Source: Histomonas meleagridis (lineage: Eukaryota > Parabasalia > Tritrichomonadida > Dientamoebidae). From it: a stretch of 64,000 bases of DNA. The notes beneath the pieces were generated by a model. It was not told the origin of the DNA and did no database searches. It saw only the letters and a program-made list of their open reading frames with translations. The translations under genes were made by a program, and so were the position numbers. Positions 51,773 to 61,978 of this stretch are shown here, piece after piece. Every line of letters begins with the position of its first letter. The stretch's first letter is position 1. The stretch lies in assembly GCA_020186115.1 (NCBI GenBank), contig WSYJ01000075.1, forward strand, positions 806,001 to 870,000, in the 5' to 3' direction.

Positions 51773-52438
51773 ATGAAAGGAAAAGTTGAAGATTACGTGG
51801 TAAAAGTTTGTGTCGTTGGAAATAATGCAGTTGGTAAAACTTCTTTAGTGGGTACTTATAAGACTGGGGAATTCCCTAATCCTTTTGACCCAGAAATGTT
51901 ATGTCGTGATGTATATGACTTTGCTGCTCAAAAGCAAATAATTGAGAAAAAGAAAAAATATAAACTAAACATTAAGGATGTGAATGATGGAGCTGAAGAA
52001 TATTGGACAATAAGGCCTCTTAATTATCCAAATACTGGCGTTTTTCTTGTTTGCTTTTCTCTTGTAGATCCAAGGTCATTCGAAAGAGTATCAAGCTTTT
52101 GGGTTCCAGAGGTAAAAAAATATTGTCCTGAAGTACCTATTCTTTTGGTTGGAACGAAATCCGATCTCAGAGACGAACCAAATCCTAACGACGAATTTTT
52201 TCATGGAATTGTTTCTTCAGAAGATGGGGAATTAAAGGCAAATGAAATTGGAGCTGCTGCTTATATCGAGTGTTCTTCCAAAACAAATTATCATTTGGAT
52301 AGAATTTTGAAACTTACAATCAAATGTTACTTAAAATTTAAAAAAAAAATGAAAAGAAAACAGAAGAAAAAGAAGTTTGTAAAATTTTTTAACCTCATGA
52401 ATACAATAAAAAACATGTTTTCTTTGATAAGTCTGTAG
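51773..52438 (+). CDS. Divergent Rho-family GTPase, C-terminus probably frame-shifted
   Basis: As written 221 aa. Rho/Rac features: P-loop GNNAVGKTS (16-24), IRPLNYPNTGVFLVCFSLVD, PEVPILLVGTKSDLRDE (TKSD, 128-131) and IECSSK. Two things are unusual. The switch II DTAGQE is replaced by VNDGAEE, so the catalytic Gln is Ala, and the switch I Thr is not obvious; GTP hydrolysis may be slow or absent. The Lys-rich tail after an A10 run (52340-52349) has no prenylation signal. With one extra A the frame instead ends at 52392 with CKIF, a CAAX box, giving a normal ~206-aa Rho protein. Confidence 0.8.
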   Translation: MKGKVEDYVVKVCVVGNNAVGKTSLVGTYKTGEFPNPFDPEMLCRDVYDFAAQKQIIEKKKKYKLNIKDVNDGAEEYWTIRPLNYPNTGVFLVCFSLVDPRSFERVSSFWVPEVKKYCPEVPILLVGTKSDLRDEPNPNDEFFHGIVSSEDGELKANEIGAAAYIECSSKTNYHLDRILKLTIKCYLKFKKKMKRKQKKKKFVKFFNLMNTIKNMFSLISL

Positions 52439-52846
52439 ATGATACCAAAAGGAAAGCACTATTAGTAAATGTATGTGAACTAATTATGGCTTTATTTATC
52501 AATTTTTTCCCAATGATTGCATTACATTTTAAATAAAGCGTCATAAAATGGACAGTAAATTCACACATGTCGGCAATTTTTTATGTATACTTTTCTCATT
52601 AGATAAGATTTGATTATAACTAAAATAAGATAATTATTCATTAAATTTTTATTAAAATTTTAAAGTTGATTTGAAACATTTTGAGATTGCATTTATATGC
52701 ATGAAACAAAATCATAGCCTTGGAATCAACAGTGTTCGTTTTCCAGGAAATGTTTGTTCCTAAGTTAATTCACCTTTACAATTGTAAAATCTTTTAAATA
52801 CATTTTACGGTTAGATCAATCCAAGTACCTCACCACGGCATTTTTC
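52439..52846. other. Intergenic, no gene seen
   Basis: AT-rich spacer between the Rho-like and helicase genes. Confidence 0.4.
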
Positions 52847-54889
52847 ATGAAGCAATGTTCTGATGAACAACGCATGGCAATTAATTCATCTATTGACAAA
52901 CCTGTTGCAATTGTTGCATGTCCTGGCTCCGGAAAGACATTTACAATCATAAATCGAATTGGACATTTAATACAATCAGGGTTTCAACCAAACGAATTAC
53001 TTGTCATTACCTTCACTCGTAAGGCTTCACAAGAGCTTCGTGAACGAATTAAATCAATTGGAGTCAATATCACAAATTTTACAGTATCAACTTTTCATTC
53101 ATTTGGACTTTCCATCCTCCGGAAATTTGGTCACCTACTCAACCTAACCAAGTTTAACATCATATCACAAAGTGAACAAATTGGGATTTTACAATCAATT
53201 TCCGATGCTCCATTTAACAAGGAAATTCTCCTTAAGCTCCAAATATACAAAACGCAAGGCCTTTGTAGTGATGATCTTGCCCCTATATTTGAGAAATATA
53301 ATCAACAACTTCGATCTCAAAACTCATGCGATTACACAGATTTGATCACATTACCATTGGAGCTTCTCAAACATAACTCAGAAGTTCTCCAGTACTATCA
53401 GCGCCGCTTTAAATACGCTCTAGTTGATGAAATGCAAGATGTTTCCAAAGTTCAATTTGATCTGATGAAACTTATTTTTGGAGACCGTGGACGGCTCACA
53501 GTTGTCGGAGACGATGATCAAACAATCTATAGTTGGCGAGGGGCAAGTTCTCGTCTTCTTCTTGACTTTTCAAATGTGTATCAAAATGCAATTGTTATAC
53601 GTCTTACAACATGCTTCCGATGTCCGCCACATATTGTAAAGTCAATGTCGGGTGTGATCCAGTATAATAAGCTGAGAGTAAAGAAAGTGATAAAAAGCGC
53701 ATTGAATGAAGAAAACATGAAAAAAATAACTGTCTATGGGGCCACCTCACCAAAAGATGAAGCAGAGCTAATACTAAATGATGTAGAAAGGGTTTTTGGA
53801 AGAGGATCAATTGCTATTTTGTTCAGAACAAGAAAAGCGGCAAATGTGATTAGAGGTGAATTAAAAAAAAGAAACATGGGCGTGTCGTTTGCTGATAAAG
53901 CAAGGTTTATTGAGACAAAAGAGGTGAATAAGGTTCTAAATATATTGCAGATGTTGGCTGGAATTCAATACAACAAAGATTACGCCGATAAGAAATCATT
54001 GAAAAAAATTTACGATTTTTATAATTCAATGAAAAATGACGAAAACTTTTTAAATATAAAATCGTTAAAGAATATCAACAAAAAAGTGGCAAAGCCGATA
54101 GAGAACGATATGGCTGAAGAAGAAATAATTGAAAGTTTAAGAAATTCATTTCAATCAATATCCATTCATGATGCCGTATGTATCATTACATCTGCGTTAA
54201 AACTTAATTCATCTGGTATTGAATCGTTAGTGAAAGAAGCAAAGAAAACAGAAGATGAATCATTTCAAGATTTTTTAGACAGTGTTCGAACAGAAACATC
54301 TGAAGAAACGGGACAAAACGGAATCCATATGAGTACAATTCATCAGGCAAAAGGTCTTGAATGGGATTATGTTTTTTTAATTGGAGCAACAAAAGGATCA
54401 TGGCCACAAAGGGATTGTAGCGATGAACAAATGGAAGAAGAAAGAAGACTGTTTTATGTCGCAATGAGCCGTGCTAAAAAAGATTTGACGATTTCGTTCC
54501 TCAAGGATTACGGGCCATCGGTTTTCCTCGATGAAGTTCCCGAATTGTATGTCGATGAAAAAGTTCATATTGAACAAGAAACCGAAATCGATAGAAAACC
54601 GTCGAAAAGTGCAATGCCGGCGGTTTTCTCGTCTGTGTTGAAGATTCATCAGGCAAATTCTCAGCCAAGAGATTACCCAGGGTTTACGATGGCATCTAAG
54701 ATTGGTTCTAACTCACAGGATATTGATTGGACTGCGAAACAAAATGATTCTCAAGAATTAAAAAATGGAAATCATCTCAAACTAGTTCAAGCAAACCTAC
54801 AGAGGAAAGCGCCTCAACCTCAGAAACGTTTGAAGCCGCACTTAACCTTAATTGAAGAGAAAACTATGAATAATCAATCAACAAAATAA
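52847..54889 (+). CDS. UvrD/Rep-type superfamily 1A DNA helicase
   Basis: A 680-aa protein with the SF1A motifs in order: QRMAINSS (Q motif region), CPGSGKT (Walker A, 25-31), VITFTRKASQELRERI (Ia), LVDEMQDVSKVQFDLM (II), VVGDDDQTIYSWRGA (III), LTTCFRCP (IV), STIHQAKGLEWDYVFLIGA (V) and EERRLFYVAMSRAKK (VI). The C-terminal ~100 residues are basic and Pro/Gln-rich. Such helicases unwind duplex DNA 3'-5' in repair and dismantle recombination filaments (UvrD, Rep, Srs2). The short length and motif forms look more bacterial UvrD/PcrA than Srs2, so bacterial origin is possible, but base composition is local. Confidence 0.93.
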   Translation: MKQCSDEQRMAINSSIDKPVAIVACPGSGKTFTIINRIGHLIQSGFQPNELLVITFTRKASQELRERIKSIGVNITNFTVSTFHSFGLSILRKFGHLLNLTKFNIISQSEQIGILQSISDAPFNKEILLKLQIYKTQGLCSDDLAPIFEKYNQQLRSQNSCDYTDLITLPLELLKHNSEVLQYYQRRFKYALVDEMQDVSKVQFDLMKLIFGDRGRLTVVGDDDQTIYSWRGASSRLLLDFSNVYQNAIVIRLTTCFRCPPHIVKSMSGVIQYNKLRVKKVIKSALNEENMKKITVYGATSPKDEAELILNDVERVFGRGSIAILFRTRKAANVIRGELKKRNMGVSFADKARFIETKEVNKVLNILQMLAGIQYNKDYADKKSLKKIYDFYNSMKNDENFLNIKSLKNINKKVAKPIENDMAEEEIIESLRNSFQSISIHDAVCIITSALKLNSSGIESLVKEAKKTEDESFQDFLDSVRTETSEETGQNGIHMSTIHQAKGLEWDYVFLIGATKGSWPQRDCSDEQMEEERRLFYVAMSRAKKDLTISFLKDYGPSVFLDEVPELYVDEKVHIEQETEIDRKPSKSAMPAVFSSVLKIHQANSQPRDYPGFTMASKIGSNSQDIDWTAKQNDSQELKNGNHLKLVQANLQRKAPQPQKRLKPHLTLIEEKTMNNQSTK

Positions 54890-55058
54890 TTTGTATTTAT
54901 AAATAAAAATGTTTGCATTTTCAATTCCAATTTTAAATGGAAAATGAGATGTGCAGTTTGTCTGGACGAACGCCTTAAGAAAACAAAGAGCCAATGTTTT
55001 CACACTATTTCATCCAATTTATTCAAACAGAGTAAGTCAATGTGTGGAAATTGGAGAA

Positions 55059-55376
55059 ATGGGAAAAATAAGGCGAATAAAGAAGAAGCTACGAAAAATG
55101 AAAGAAGAAGATCATAGCAAAGCTTATGAGGAAGATGGTGAACAAAGTGAAATCAAAAAAACAATAGAAGAATTAAAATCAAATAATCTGCCAACTGAGT
55201 TTTCATCGACGAAAGGAAAACATATACCAGATCAAATTATTTCAGAAGCTGCAAGGACAGGTCAAATACGTGAATATCAACGATTTTTGAGAAAGAGATT
55301 GAAAGAATGGCAAATTCTTAAATTAAGAGGAACACAAATCTCAAGAGAAAGAAAGAAGTTCAGAAAGCTTGATTAA
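55059..55376 (+). CDS. Small basic coiled-coil-like protein, unrecognised
   Basis: A 105-aa protein from the ATG at 55059; the frame is open upstream to 54951 but that part begins with a non-ATG codon. It is charged and helical (MGKIRRIKKKLRKMKEED, then the C-terminal half QRFLRKRLKEWQILKLRGTQ ending RERKKFRKLD) with no membrane segment. The composition resembles small ribosome-biogenesis or splicing proteins, but no family is recognised. It is 170 bp downstream of the helicase on the same strand. Confidence 0.5.
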   Translation: MGKIRRIKKKLRKMKEEDHSKAYEEDGEQSEIKKTIEELKSNNLPTEFSSTKGKHIPDQIISEAARTGQIREYQRFLRKRLKEWQILKLRGTQISRERKKFRKLD

Positions 55377-56209
55377 TATTAGATTTGATGACTCATTTCA
55401 ACCGAAATTAAATTATTATCAAAAGTAATTTCAACTCTGGTCGTAATAATGTGTTAAATAACTCAAAAGCATCAATAAACGTGACATATTTTTGTTGAAA
55501 TATAATCAAAACCTTTTTAAAATTAAAGTTTGTTATTCTTTTTCATAATATATATATATATATATGAAGATATCATTTAGATAAAATTCAAATGTTGTTC
55601 CATCTATTATTTTCATTTACATAACTAACAAAGTGTTAAATATTTAACTGAAGCAAAAAATACTGAATAATTAATAAATATTTCTTCATTAAATCAGCTA
55701 ATTAGATTAGATAAGTATGAGTCATGATAAACAACAAAACATGTTAATCAACCAAATCCAAGTCCGTGGCTTTAATTGTGCTCTGGACGACCATTAAATG
55801 CACGTGCATTTGAAACATTAATTTAGATACCATTTGCTTCAAATTTGGATACATTATTAACATTGGTAATATGATTGTATACAATTATTGAATACATTAA
55901 TTAAATCGTTTGTACCCTTGAGGGTTCCTTATAGTAAATGATCTGTAAATTATAATTTTTGTGATTCGGTTGCATTGAGAAAGCAAAACCTTCTCAAATT
56001 ATTTATACCATATGGATATCAACTGAGGTTGAAAGCAGCTCTGGTGACATAAAAGTATTATCCGATCCCTTTATATCTTTTTTTGTATGTGCATTTAATA
56101 GCATCCATTGATTACTAAAAAATTACCAAATCACAAATAAATATATTTCAAATTTTTATATTGTATCAAAATCAAAATAATTAATTTTTATTATACATCC
56201 ATATTTGCA
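55377..56209. other. Intergenic with a TA microsatellite
   Basis: Convergent spacer between the small basic protein and the BspA-like pseudogene. It holds (AT)9 at 55548-55565. No gene seen. Confidence 0.5.
55548..55565. repeat. AT dinucleotide microsatellite
   Basis: 18 nt of perfect alternating A/T. Confidence 0.9.
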
Positions 56210-57215
56210 TTATAACCAATTTTCTTCATCTTCTTTAACAATATCTGCAACTAAATAATATACATTATCACTTTGCTTTGTGCTTGATGTTATTGAATCT
56301 TTGAAGTGTAACTTTGAAGTAGTTTTATCTTTTTTATTGTTATATTTAACTAAAAATATAACAATTCCGATAATTATTAAAACAAATGCAATTGATCCAC
56401 AAATTTTTCCAATTAAAGCTGGTGTTGTAATTCCATTCGATGATTCATTTATAATATAACTTATATATGTGTAATAATTTGAATAATAATTATAATACGT
56501 CGAGTAAATAACAATTGTGTAATCATAAAAAATAAATTCCGTTTCAATATATGAAAATGTTGAATGATTTATAAACAACTAAAATGATTTCGCTTGTGTT
56601 TCATAAATGGCAAATGAATGCTTAAATGATATTGAAATAGTAAATATATAAGAAAAAGATAAAGTTAAACAACTTTGAAGTGATTTTGTAAATGTATTTG
56701 ATTTAGTTAATGTATTCGATTGCGGATATGTATTTGAACTTGAAAATGAATGTGTAAACAATGGTATGCAGGCTCCTCCTTCATAATCATTCACTGTAAA
56801 TGGACCAAATCTTTCATCATCATATGTTGGATATGTAAGAACTGTTGCATTAACTGAAGAAAATCCACTTTCTCTAATCGATGGATGTGAAATACCGTAA
56901 TAATAAATACATTGAAGATTATAACATTGCGAAAATGCACCATTTGCAATTACTGATAATCCTGTGCAAAGTGTTAATATCTTTAACCCATAACAACATG
57001 AAAATGCTGATGTTCCAATGAATTGAACTGAATTTGGAATTGTAATATTTATTAGTGATGTACAATTTGCAAATGCATTATCTTCAATACTTGTTAATCC
57101 TTTGCCAAGTGTCAAAATTGTCAAATTATAACAATTTGAAAATGCTGCGGATCCAATGCTTGTTACTGAATTACTAAAATTAACACAAACTATTTGTATA
57201 AGAATTTATATTATT
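56210..57215 (-). pseudogene. BspA-like (TpLRR) surface protein pseudogene
   Basis: Trichomonad BspA-type leucine-rich repeats (NSVTSIGSAAFSNCYNLTIL, IEDNAFANCTSLINITIPNS, IGTSAFSCCYGLKILTL) are followed by Ser/Asn/Thr/Phe repeats. An in-frame TAG (56579-56581) follows. The same frame continues with a Tyr-rich stretch, a membrane helix (ICGSIAFVLIIIGIVIFLV) and a tail ending KEDEENWL at 56210. At the 5' end the frame is cut by TAA near 57215 and no ATG precedes the repeats. BspA-like proteins are abundant surface proteins of trichomonads. The truncated start and internal stop mark this copy as dead. Its tail matches the anchor of the gene at 28393-29951. Confidence 0.85.
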
Positions 57216-57458
57216 AAAAAAAAATAACAGTGTAATTTTCCATTAAATGAGAACAAATCGTTAACAATAATTTTCACTTTTCTCATTTACATGGAAAGGA
57301 AAAAACCAAATGTAAGTCATAATGAATGGGAAATCCTTATATCATTATATATAACAATTTCTATGTTGAATAAAGAAAACACCACACAATCAGTTAATTA
57401 AATAATAAAAAAATTTGATGAAAAACATACAATAACTTTCAACATACTTATAATTCAT

Positions 57459-57704
57459 ATGATATTTTTGTTTTATTCCTCAAGAAAAAATGATTTTGAA
57501 CTTTATCTAAATTTTTTTAAAGAAATCAATAAATTTGAAGAAATTAATAAATGTAATTCAAAAATATTTGAAATTTTTATAGCATATCTTTTCAAACAAG
57601 GAAATGAAGAATCAAAATATATATTTAATGAAAATATGATTAAAAATGGTTTGCTTGATCCAAAATTTGTTTTATTTAATATCTTTTTAAAAAATTATGG
57701 ATAA
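57459..57704 (+). CDS. Small ORF, possibly a gene remnant
   Basis: An 81-codon frame (MIFLFYSSRKNDFELYLNFF ... LFKQGNEESKYIFNENMIKN) with helical, protein-like composition and an ATG start. No family recognised and no neighbour in the same frame. The NEESKYIFNENM segment looks like part of a larger repeat protein, so a truncated relic is as likely as a real small gene. Confidence 0.3.
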   Translation: MIFLFYSSRKNDFELYLNFFKEINKFEEINKCNSKIFEIFIAYLFKQGNEESKYIFNENMIKNGLLDPKFVLFNIFLKNYG

Positions 57705-57892
57705 CAAAATAATATTTGGAAATTATTCATATTATTTGCATCTACGAAAGGTCAGTAAAAATATATATGATAATGTTTTTGAACCTAAAATGAATTCTGG
57801 AAAATTGAAGTGATATGAAAACTGTCATTTCAACTATAACATTCTTTTTTAACGGCCGGTATCTCAAAAAGTGTATTTTTGTTATCCTGTTG

Positions 57893-58882
57893 ATGGAAGA
57901 CAAAGGATTTGATGATCTTCCACCAGAAATCCAAAAAGTAATAGAACGAAAAAGCAGCAGAGACCCAGCTTCTAGATTTTCAAACAAATTACTGATTTTA
58001 TTAAATTATGCAGGTGATGATGAAACGAAACAAAACTTCGTTGGAGCAGGATGGGTTGACAAAAAGCATTTTAGAATCAACAAAAAGCGTCTTGTCGTTA
58101 TCATGAAAATAAAAATCAATACATTAAATGTAAATTTAAAAGACCTCAAATTTCACCAAATTCAAAACGATCAAAATGGTTGGACAACATGGGAGCGAGC
58201 TGGCTTTGCACAAGAAAGTACTGCTGTTGATCTTGCAGATGAAAAAATAATGAATGAAGATAAAACAAACTTTCCAAATTATACAAATAGTGAATCACCA
58301 AAATCTAAAATTTCACTACTTAGAGAAATCAATCTTGGAATGACATCAGCAAACACTATACAATCATTTAAGTCGATAATAATTTCAATTTGGGAAGAAT
58401 TTACTGCAAATTCTACAAACAGAAATAGTATTGCAACACCAGAGTTTCTTGAGATGGCTGCTAAAAGGTTTAGAGCTTCTCACCAGAAACTTGCAAATTC
58501 AAAAGTTGTATTAGAAACAATATTTAAATGCTTTGACCCAAACCAAATTACAGTAACAGATTTTGCAAGGTTTATTGCAAAGTTTGGACCAGAAGCAACT
58601 CTTATGCAAAAAATTGCTTCATTATTAAAATCATCGAACGAAAACCAAAACTGGCTAAAAATCGTTCATGATCCTTATGCAATAAGTTCTGAGGGTGAAA
58701 GCATTTACGGCTTTTTTGATGAGAGCGAAGACAATTGTTTCGTGATTATAAGGAACGATAGAACAGTTTCTAAAGTTTACAACATGGTGGAAGAACCAGC
58801 GAGCGGAGAATATCTAATAGATTCATCTGGAACAAAATATACATCTTGGCAAAACTACTTCGAAGTGCATCCTTCAATGTAA
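57893..58882 (+). CDS. IBP39: Initiator-binding transcription factor IBP39
   Basis: A 329-aa protein, close to the 39-kDa T. vaginalis IBP39. It begins MEDKGFDDLPPEIQKVIERK and continues with SSRDPASRFSNKLLILLNYA, VGAGWVDKKHFRINKKRL and INTLNVNLKDLKFHQI. Together these form the IBD winged-helix DNA-binding domain (about residues 1-125). A linker and a helical C-domain follow, which in IBP39 contacts the RNA polymerase II CTD. IBP39 binds the initiator TCA-Py-T/A that replaces TATA in most trichomonad genes, and that motif is visible before several genes here. I chose the ATG at 57893 since the protein then begins like IBP39. A TAACGG site is at 57850-57855. This is the strongest parabasalid marker in the window. 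Confidence 0.93.
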   Translation: MEDKGFDDLPPEIQKVIERKSSRDPASRFSNKLLILLNYAGDDETKQNFVGAGWVDKKHFRINKKRLVVIMKIKINTLNVNLKDLKFHQIQNDQNGWTTWERAGFAQESTAVDLADEKIMNEDKTNFPNYTNSESPKSKISLLREINLGMTSANTIQSFKSIIISIWEEFTANSTNRNSIATPEFLEMAAKRFRASHQKLANSKVVLETIFKCFDPNQITVTDFARFIAKFGPEATLMQKIASLLKSSNENQNWLKIVHDPYAISSEGESIYGFFDESEDNCFVIIRNDRTVSKVYNMVEEPASGEYLIDSSGTKYTSWQNYFEVHPSM

Positions 58883-59011
58883 GATATATTTTTTATTTGT
58901 TATTTGATTTTAGTAGAGCTCATTTCTGTTGAATAAATTTTTACGTATTTTTTAAAAAACTTTGTAGCAAAATGTTGAAAATGATGAAATGATTTTTGCT
59001 CCAAAAAAAAT

Positions 59012-59043
<32 letters not shown>

Positions 59044-59416
59044 CAACAAAATTGATTGTTTAAATGAAATGAAAATTGAAGAATAAAAGGAAATGCTCTA
59101 CGTTTTAGTACAGTCCATAGAGCAACCTATGCTCTGTCAACACATTCTCTTGGGAAGTTTTATTTTTGCAGACGAATTTTGACCGGTGAATTACAACACA
59201 GCAGTTTATGGCGATATAACAACCGTCAGCGGAAAAGCATAGAAAAAAATCAAAACGGAAATCAGTTTAATAGAAATAAATTTTTTTTCAATGGCGTAAA
59301 TTTGTACCAGAATTCTCTTGCCTGTAGATATATTCAATTTTGACAGCATTCGGTCTTATCGACGAACAGAAAATTGAGAAATATAAGCGTCACTTTTCAA
59401 TCATTCGGATTTGAGG
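58883..59416. other. Intergenic with a TA microsatellite
   Basis: Spacer downstream of IBP39. TCACTT (59390-59395) and TCATTC (59401-59406) are initiator-like motifs for the next gene. No gene seen. Confidence 0.5.
59016..59043. repeat. AT dinucleotide microsatellite (14 units)
   Basis: 28 nt of perfect alternating A/T, the longest of its kind in the window. Confidence 0.92.
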
Positions 59417-59746
59417 ATGGAATCGCAAGGACAGATAAAGGTTCGATTTGCCGAAGCACCAATCGTATTCCAGGCAAAGCATCTCCAATGGGCTGATCTC
59501 AGTCATTTGGTAGATGCTAAAATTGAACCAAAGAGCATTTTAAAAGAATCTAAGAAGCTCCCACTAATCACTTTGCAATCCCTATCCTCTGTTTTTCTCC
59601 TTTGTTTCATTTTCGCTGTTTTCATATCTATCAGATTCATTGAGCGAACATTATTCAAAACAAATTTAGGCGATGCTACTCTTATTCGTTTCTGGTTACA
59701 AAGGTTCACTAATGTAGCAAGCCATCCGGTTTCTCCCGACATTTAA
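59417..59746 (+). CDS. Small single-span membrane protein, unrecognised
   Basis: A 109-aa protein from the ATG at 59417. A polar N-terminal half (MESQGQIKVRFAEAPIVFQA) precedes one membrane helix at about residues 55-74 (SLSSVFLLCFIFAVFISIRF), then a short basic tail. No signal peptide precedes the helix, so it is probably N-in or tail-anchored. Initiator-like TCATTC ends 10 nt before the ATG, which supports expression. Function unknown. Confidence 0.55.
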   Translation: MESQGQIKVRFAEAPIVFQAKHLQWADLSHLVDAKIEPKSILKESKKLPLITLQSLSSVFLLCFIFAVFISIRFIERTLFKTNLGDATLIRFWLQRFTNVASHPVSPDI

Positions 59747-61146
59747 ATATAACTATCCAACACATTCGAAATAAAACTTTCTCTATCCCGTATTTGTTTT
59801 TTTTTTTTGCAATCAAAAAGATGGGAAAGCCTAGTACCTTAGTGCAAGATTATACCCTCTGACTTGCGTTCATTGTAAATTTTGTTCCTTCTTTTTCATG
59901 CTTTAATGTTATTTCACTTTCCATTTTTGTAACAAATTATTTTATCTTTGAATACAAAATATTCTATGAGTGTTGTCAATATATCAATAACCGACCAAAC
60001 AATAAAAAAAGAAAGGAATGAGAAATTAACACGTAATGTCTGCGCTTCGAAATAATACAAAATGTACATAAAGCTGCTACTACTATAATACAAAATGTGT
60101 GTGTTTATACCCGGATAAATTTAATCAAGCATAAGCACATCATAACTTTATATAGTGGAGGTCATTTTTTCTATGAAGGTGAAAATGTATTTGGAAAATT
60201 TGAATCAAAAAATCTTAATACTTTTTCTTCAGTTAAACTTAAAATAGTTTTCTCGATTAGGAATTTCAAGCCGGTTGATAAATTATTCAACTTTTAATCT
60301 CTTGTGCTTATGGTAGTGATTCCATCATTAGGCATGTGGTTCCTCATCTGAGGAAAGTTAAGCGTTGTTAGATGTTCTTCAGTAGAACCCGAACTTTTTC
60401 AATAGCACTCATTTTTGAGAACTTTATATCTAAATTAATCAAAGCATACTCAAAAAGTGAATTGAAGGCAGACGATAGGGAGTCAACTCTTTTTAAATGA
60501 AAATATCTCATTTTATCATCATTTGCTATTCATTAACATAGGTTACTTAGAATGCAAAGTATAATCTTCTATTAAAATTAAAAGTCTTTTTTTTCACTTT
60601 TTTCATATTTAAATTTTCCGAAATTTCAAAGCACTTTTAAGTTTTTACAGTATCATCAGTGGCTCATATGAGCATACAGTGTGTGTAATTATTTAATATA
60701 TCAAAATGAGAAAAAAATCAATACCTAACTCAGAAAAGATTGCGGATATAAATTACAATTTCCAGAAAGATCGAGCAAGCATTTGACATTTTAGTGCCAA
60801 AGTTTCTAATGTACAAAATGTACTTTTTTTTTAATTTAAAAATAAAAAAATCTACCGAACAAATTTTCTTCTGTGTGTAATAATGTTATAGGCAATCGAT
60901 TGAATGCAAAACGATCAAATACGATAGAAATAAATGGACATCCGATCAAGCTCTTGTGAATATCAGAAATAAAAATTGATAAGTTTATTGAATATTTATA
61001 TAGTTTATTTTGAACCGATAAAATTTTTGCTTGAAGTGCGCACGTTTACTTCCATGTCTGCTTTGGTGTTGGCGGTTTTTGACAGTTTTGTATTCGGTTG
61101 TTTGGTTATTTTGTAACCGCTATGTGCATACGATAGAAATAAAAGA
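59747..61146. other. 1.4-kb intergenic region with small hairpins
   Basis: I see no protein gene; a 66-codon frame at 60097-60297 is not convincing. Around 60320-60390 the sequence has TTCCTCA-TC-TGAGGAA (60340-60355) and GTTCT-TCAGT-AGAAC (60374-60388), which could be part of a structured RNA. A run of 9-10 T at 59796-59807 also occurs. Confidence 0.35.
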
Positions 61147-61725
61147 ATGAGCGAAGCAACAAGCCCTCAAAAAAAGCATAAAGTTGTGTTAATTGGTTCA
61201 AGCTCAGTTGGAAAAACAAGCATTGTTATCAGGTTTGCAAATAAGACTTTCCCAACATCACAAGAATCAACAATTGGTGCTGCATTTATTTCAAGGGATG
61301 TTCAAACACAAAAAGGAAACATAGTATCTCTTCATGTGTGGGATACAGCTGGGCAAGAAAGATATAGATCATTGGTTCCAAGGTATTCACAAGGTGCATC
61401 TGCAATTATTATTGTTTATGATGTAACTGATCCTGATTCTTTTGAAGAAGCAAAAGAGTGGCACAGAGAAACACGGGAAATTCAACATGAAGATGTAATT
61501 TGGTTTTTAGTTGGAAACAAATGTGATTTAAATGCAACTGTTGATCGTGAAAAAGCAAAAGAATTTGCTGAGGAAAATGGCCTTACATATTTTGAGACAT
61601 CCGCAAAGACAGGACAGGGGGTTGAAGAACTATTTATACAAATTGCTTCTATGTTGAAAACTTTTCCAAGCAATGATGCAGTTGATTTAGATGGACAAGA
61701 CGCCGATAAGAAACCATGCTGCTAG
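61147..61725 (+). CDS. Rab GTPase, Rab5-like
   Basis: A 192-aa protein with all Rab motifs: P-loop GSSSVGKTS (17-25), STIGAAFISRD (switch I, typical of the Rab5/Rab22 branch), WDTAGQERYRSLVPRYSQGA (switch II with the catalytic Gln), VGNKCDL, ETSAKTGQGVEEL, and a C-terminal Cys-Cys for double prenylation. Rab5-type proteins control early endosome fusion; their usual GEFs carry VPS9 domains, and such a protein is encoded at 43164-44507. The stop codon is TAG. Confidence 0.95.
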   Translation: MSEATSPQKKHKVVLIGSSSVGKTSIVIRFANKTFPTSQESTIGAAFISRDVQTQKGNIVSLHVWDTAGQERYRSLVPRYSQGASAIIIVYDVTDPDSFEEAKEWHRETREIQHEDVIWFLVGNKCDLNATVDREKAKEFAEENGLTYFETSAKTGQGVEELFIQIASMLKTFPSNDAVDLDGQDADKKPCC

Positions 61726-61978
61726 TGCTATTGATTGATAGTTAGAATTAAGATTATTTAGATTTAATTGACAAATCCAATATAATTTAAAACTTCAGAA
61801 TTACGAAGCTCTCCTAATTTTTCATTGTGAAGCCTTAATTCTTGAATTTATTAGCCTTGTGTTTATATTTTTTAAATCATCGCAACTTTTTTCAAAATTG
61901 TAAACGTTTTGTAACTTTTTCAATTAAATTCAGATGTTTACTCAATCTGTTTTCTATGTTTTATACATTTGACAAAAA

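Noticed and set aside
60097-60297. 66-codon plus-strand frame
   Set aside because: Short, no supporting motif or initiator; expected by chance in AT-rich DNA of this length.
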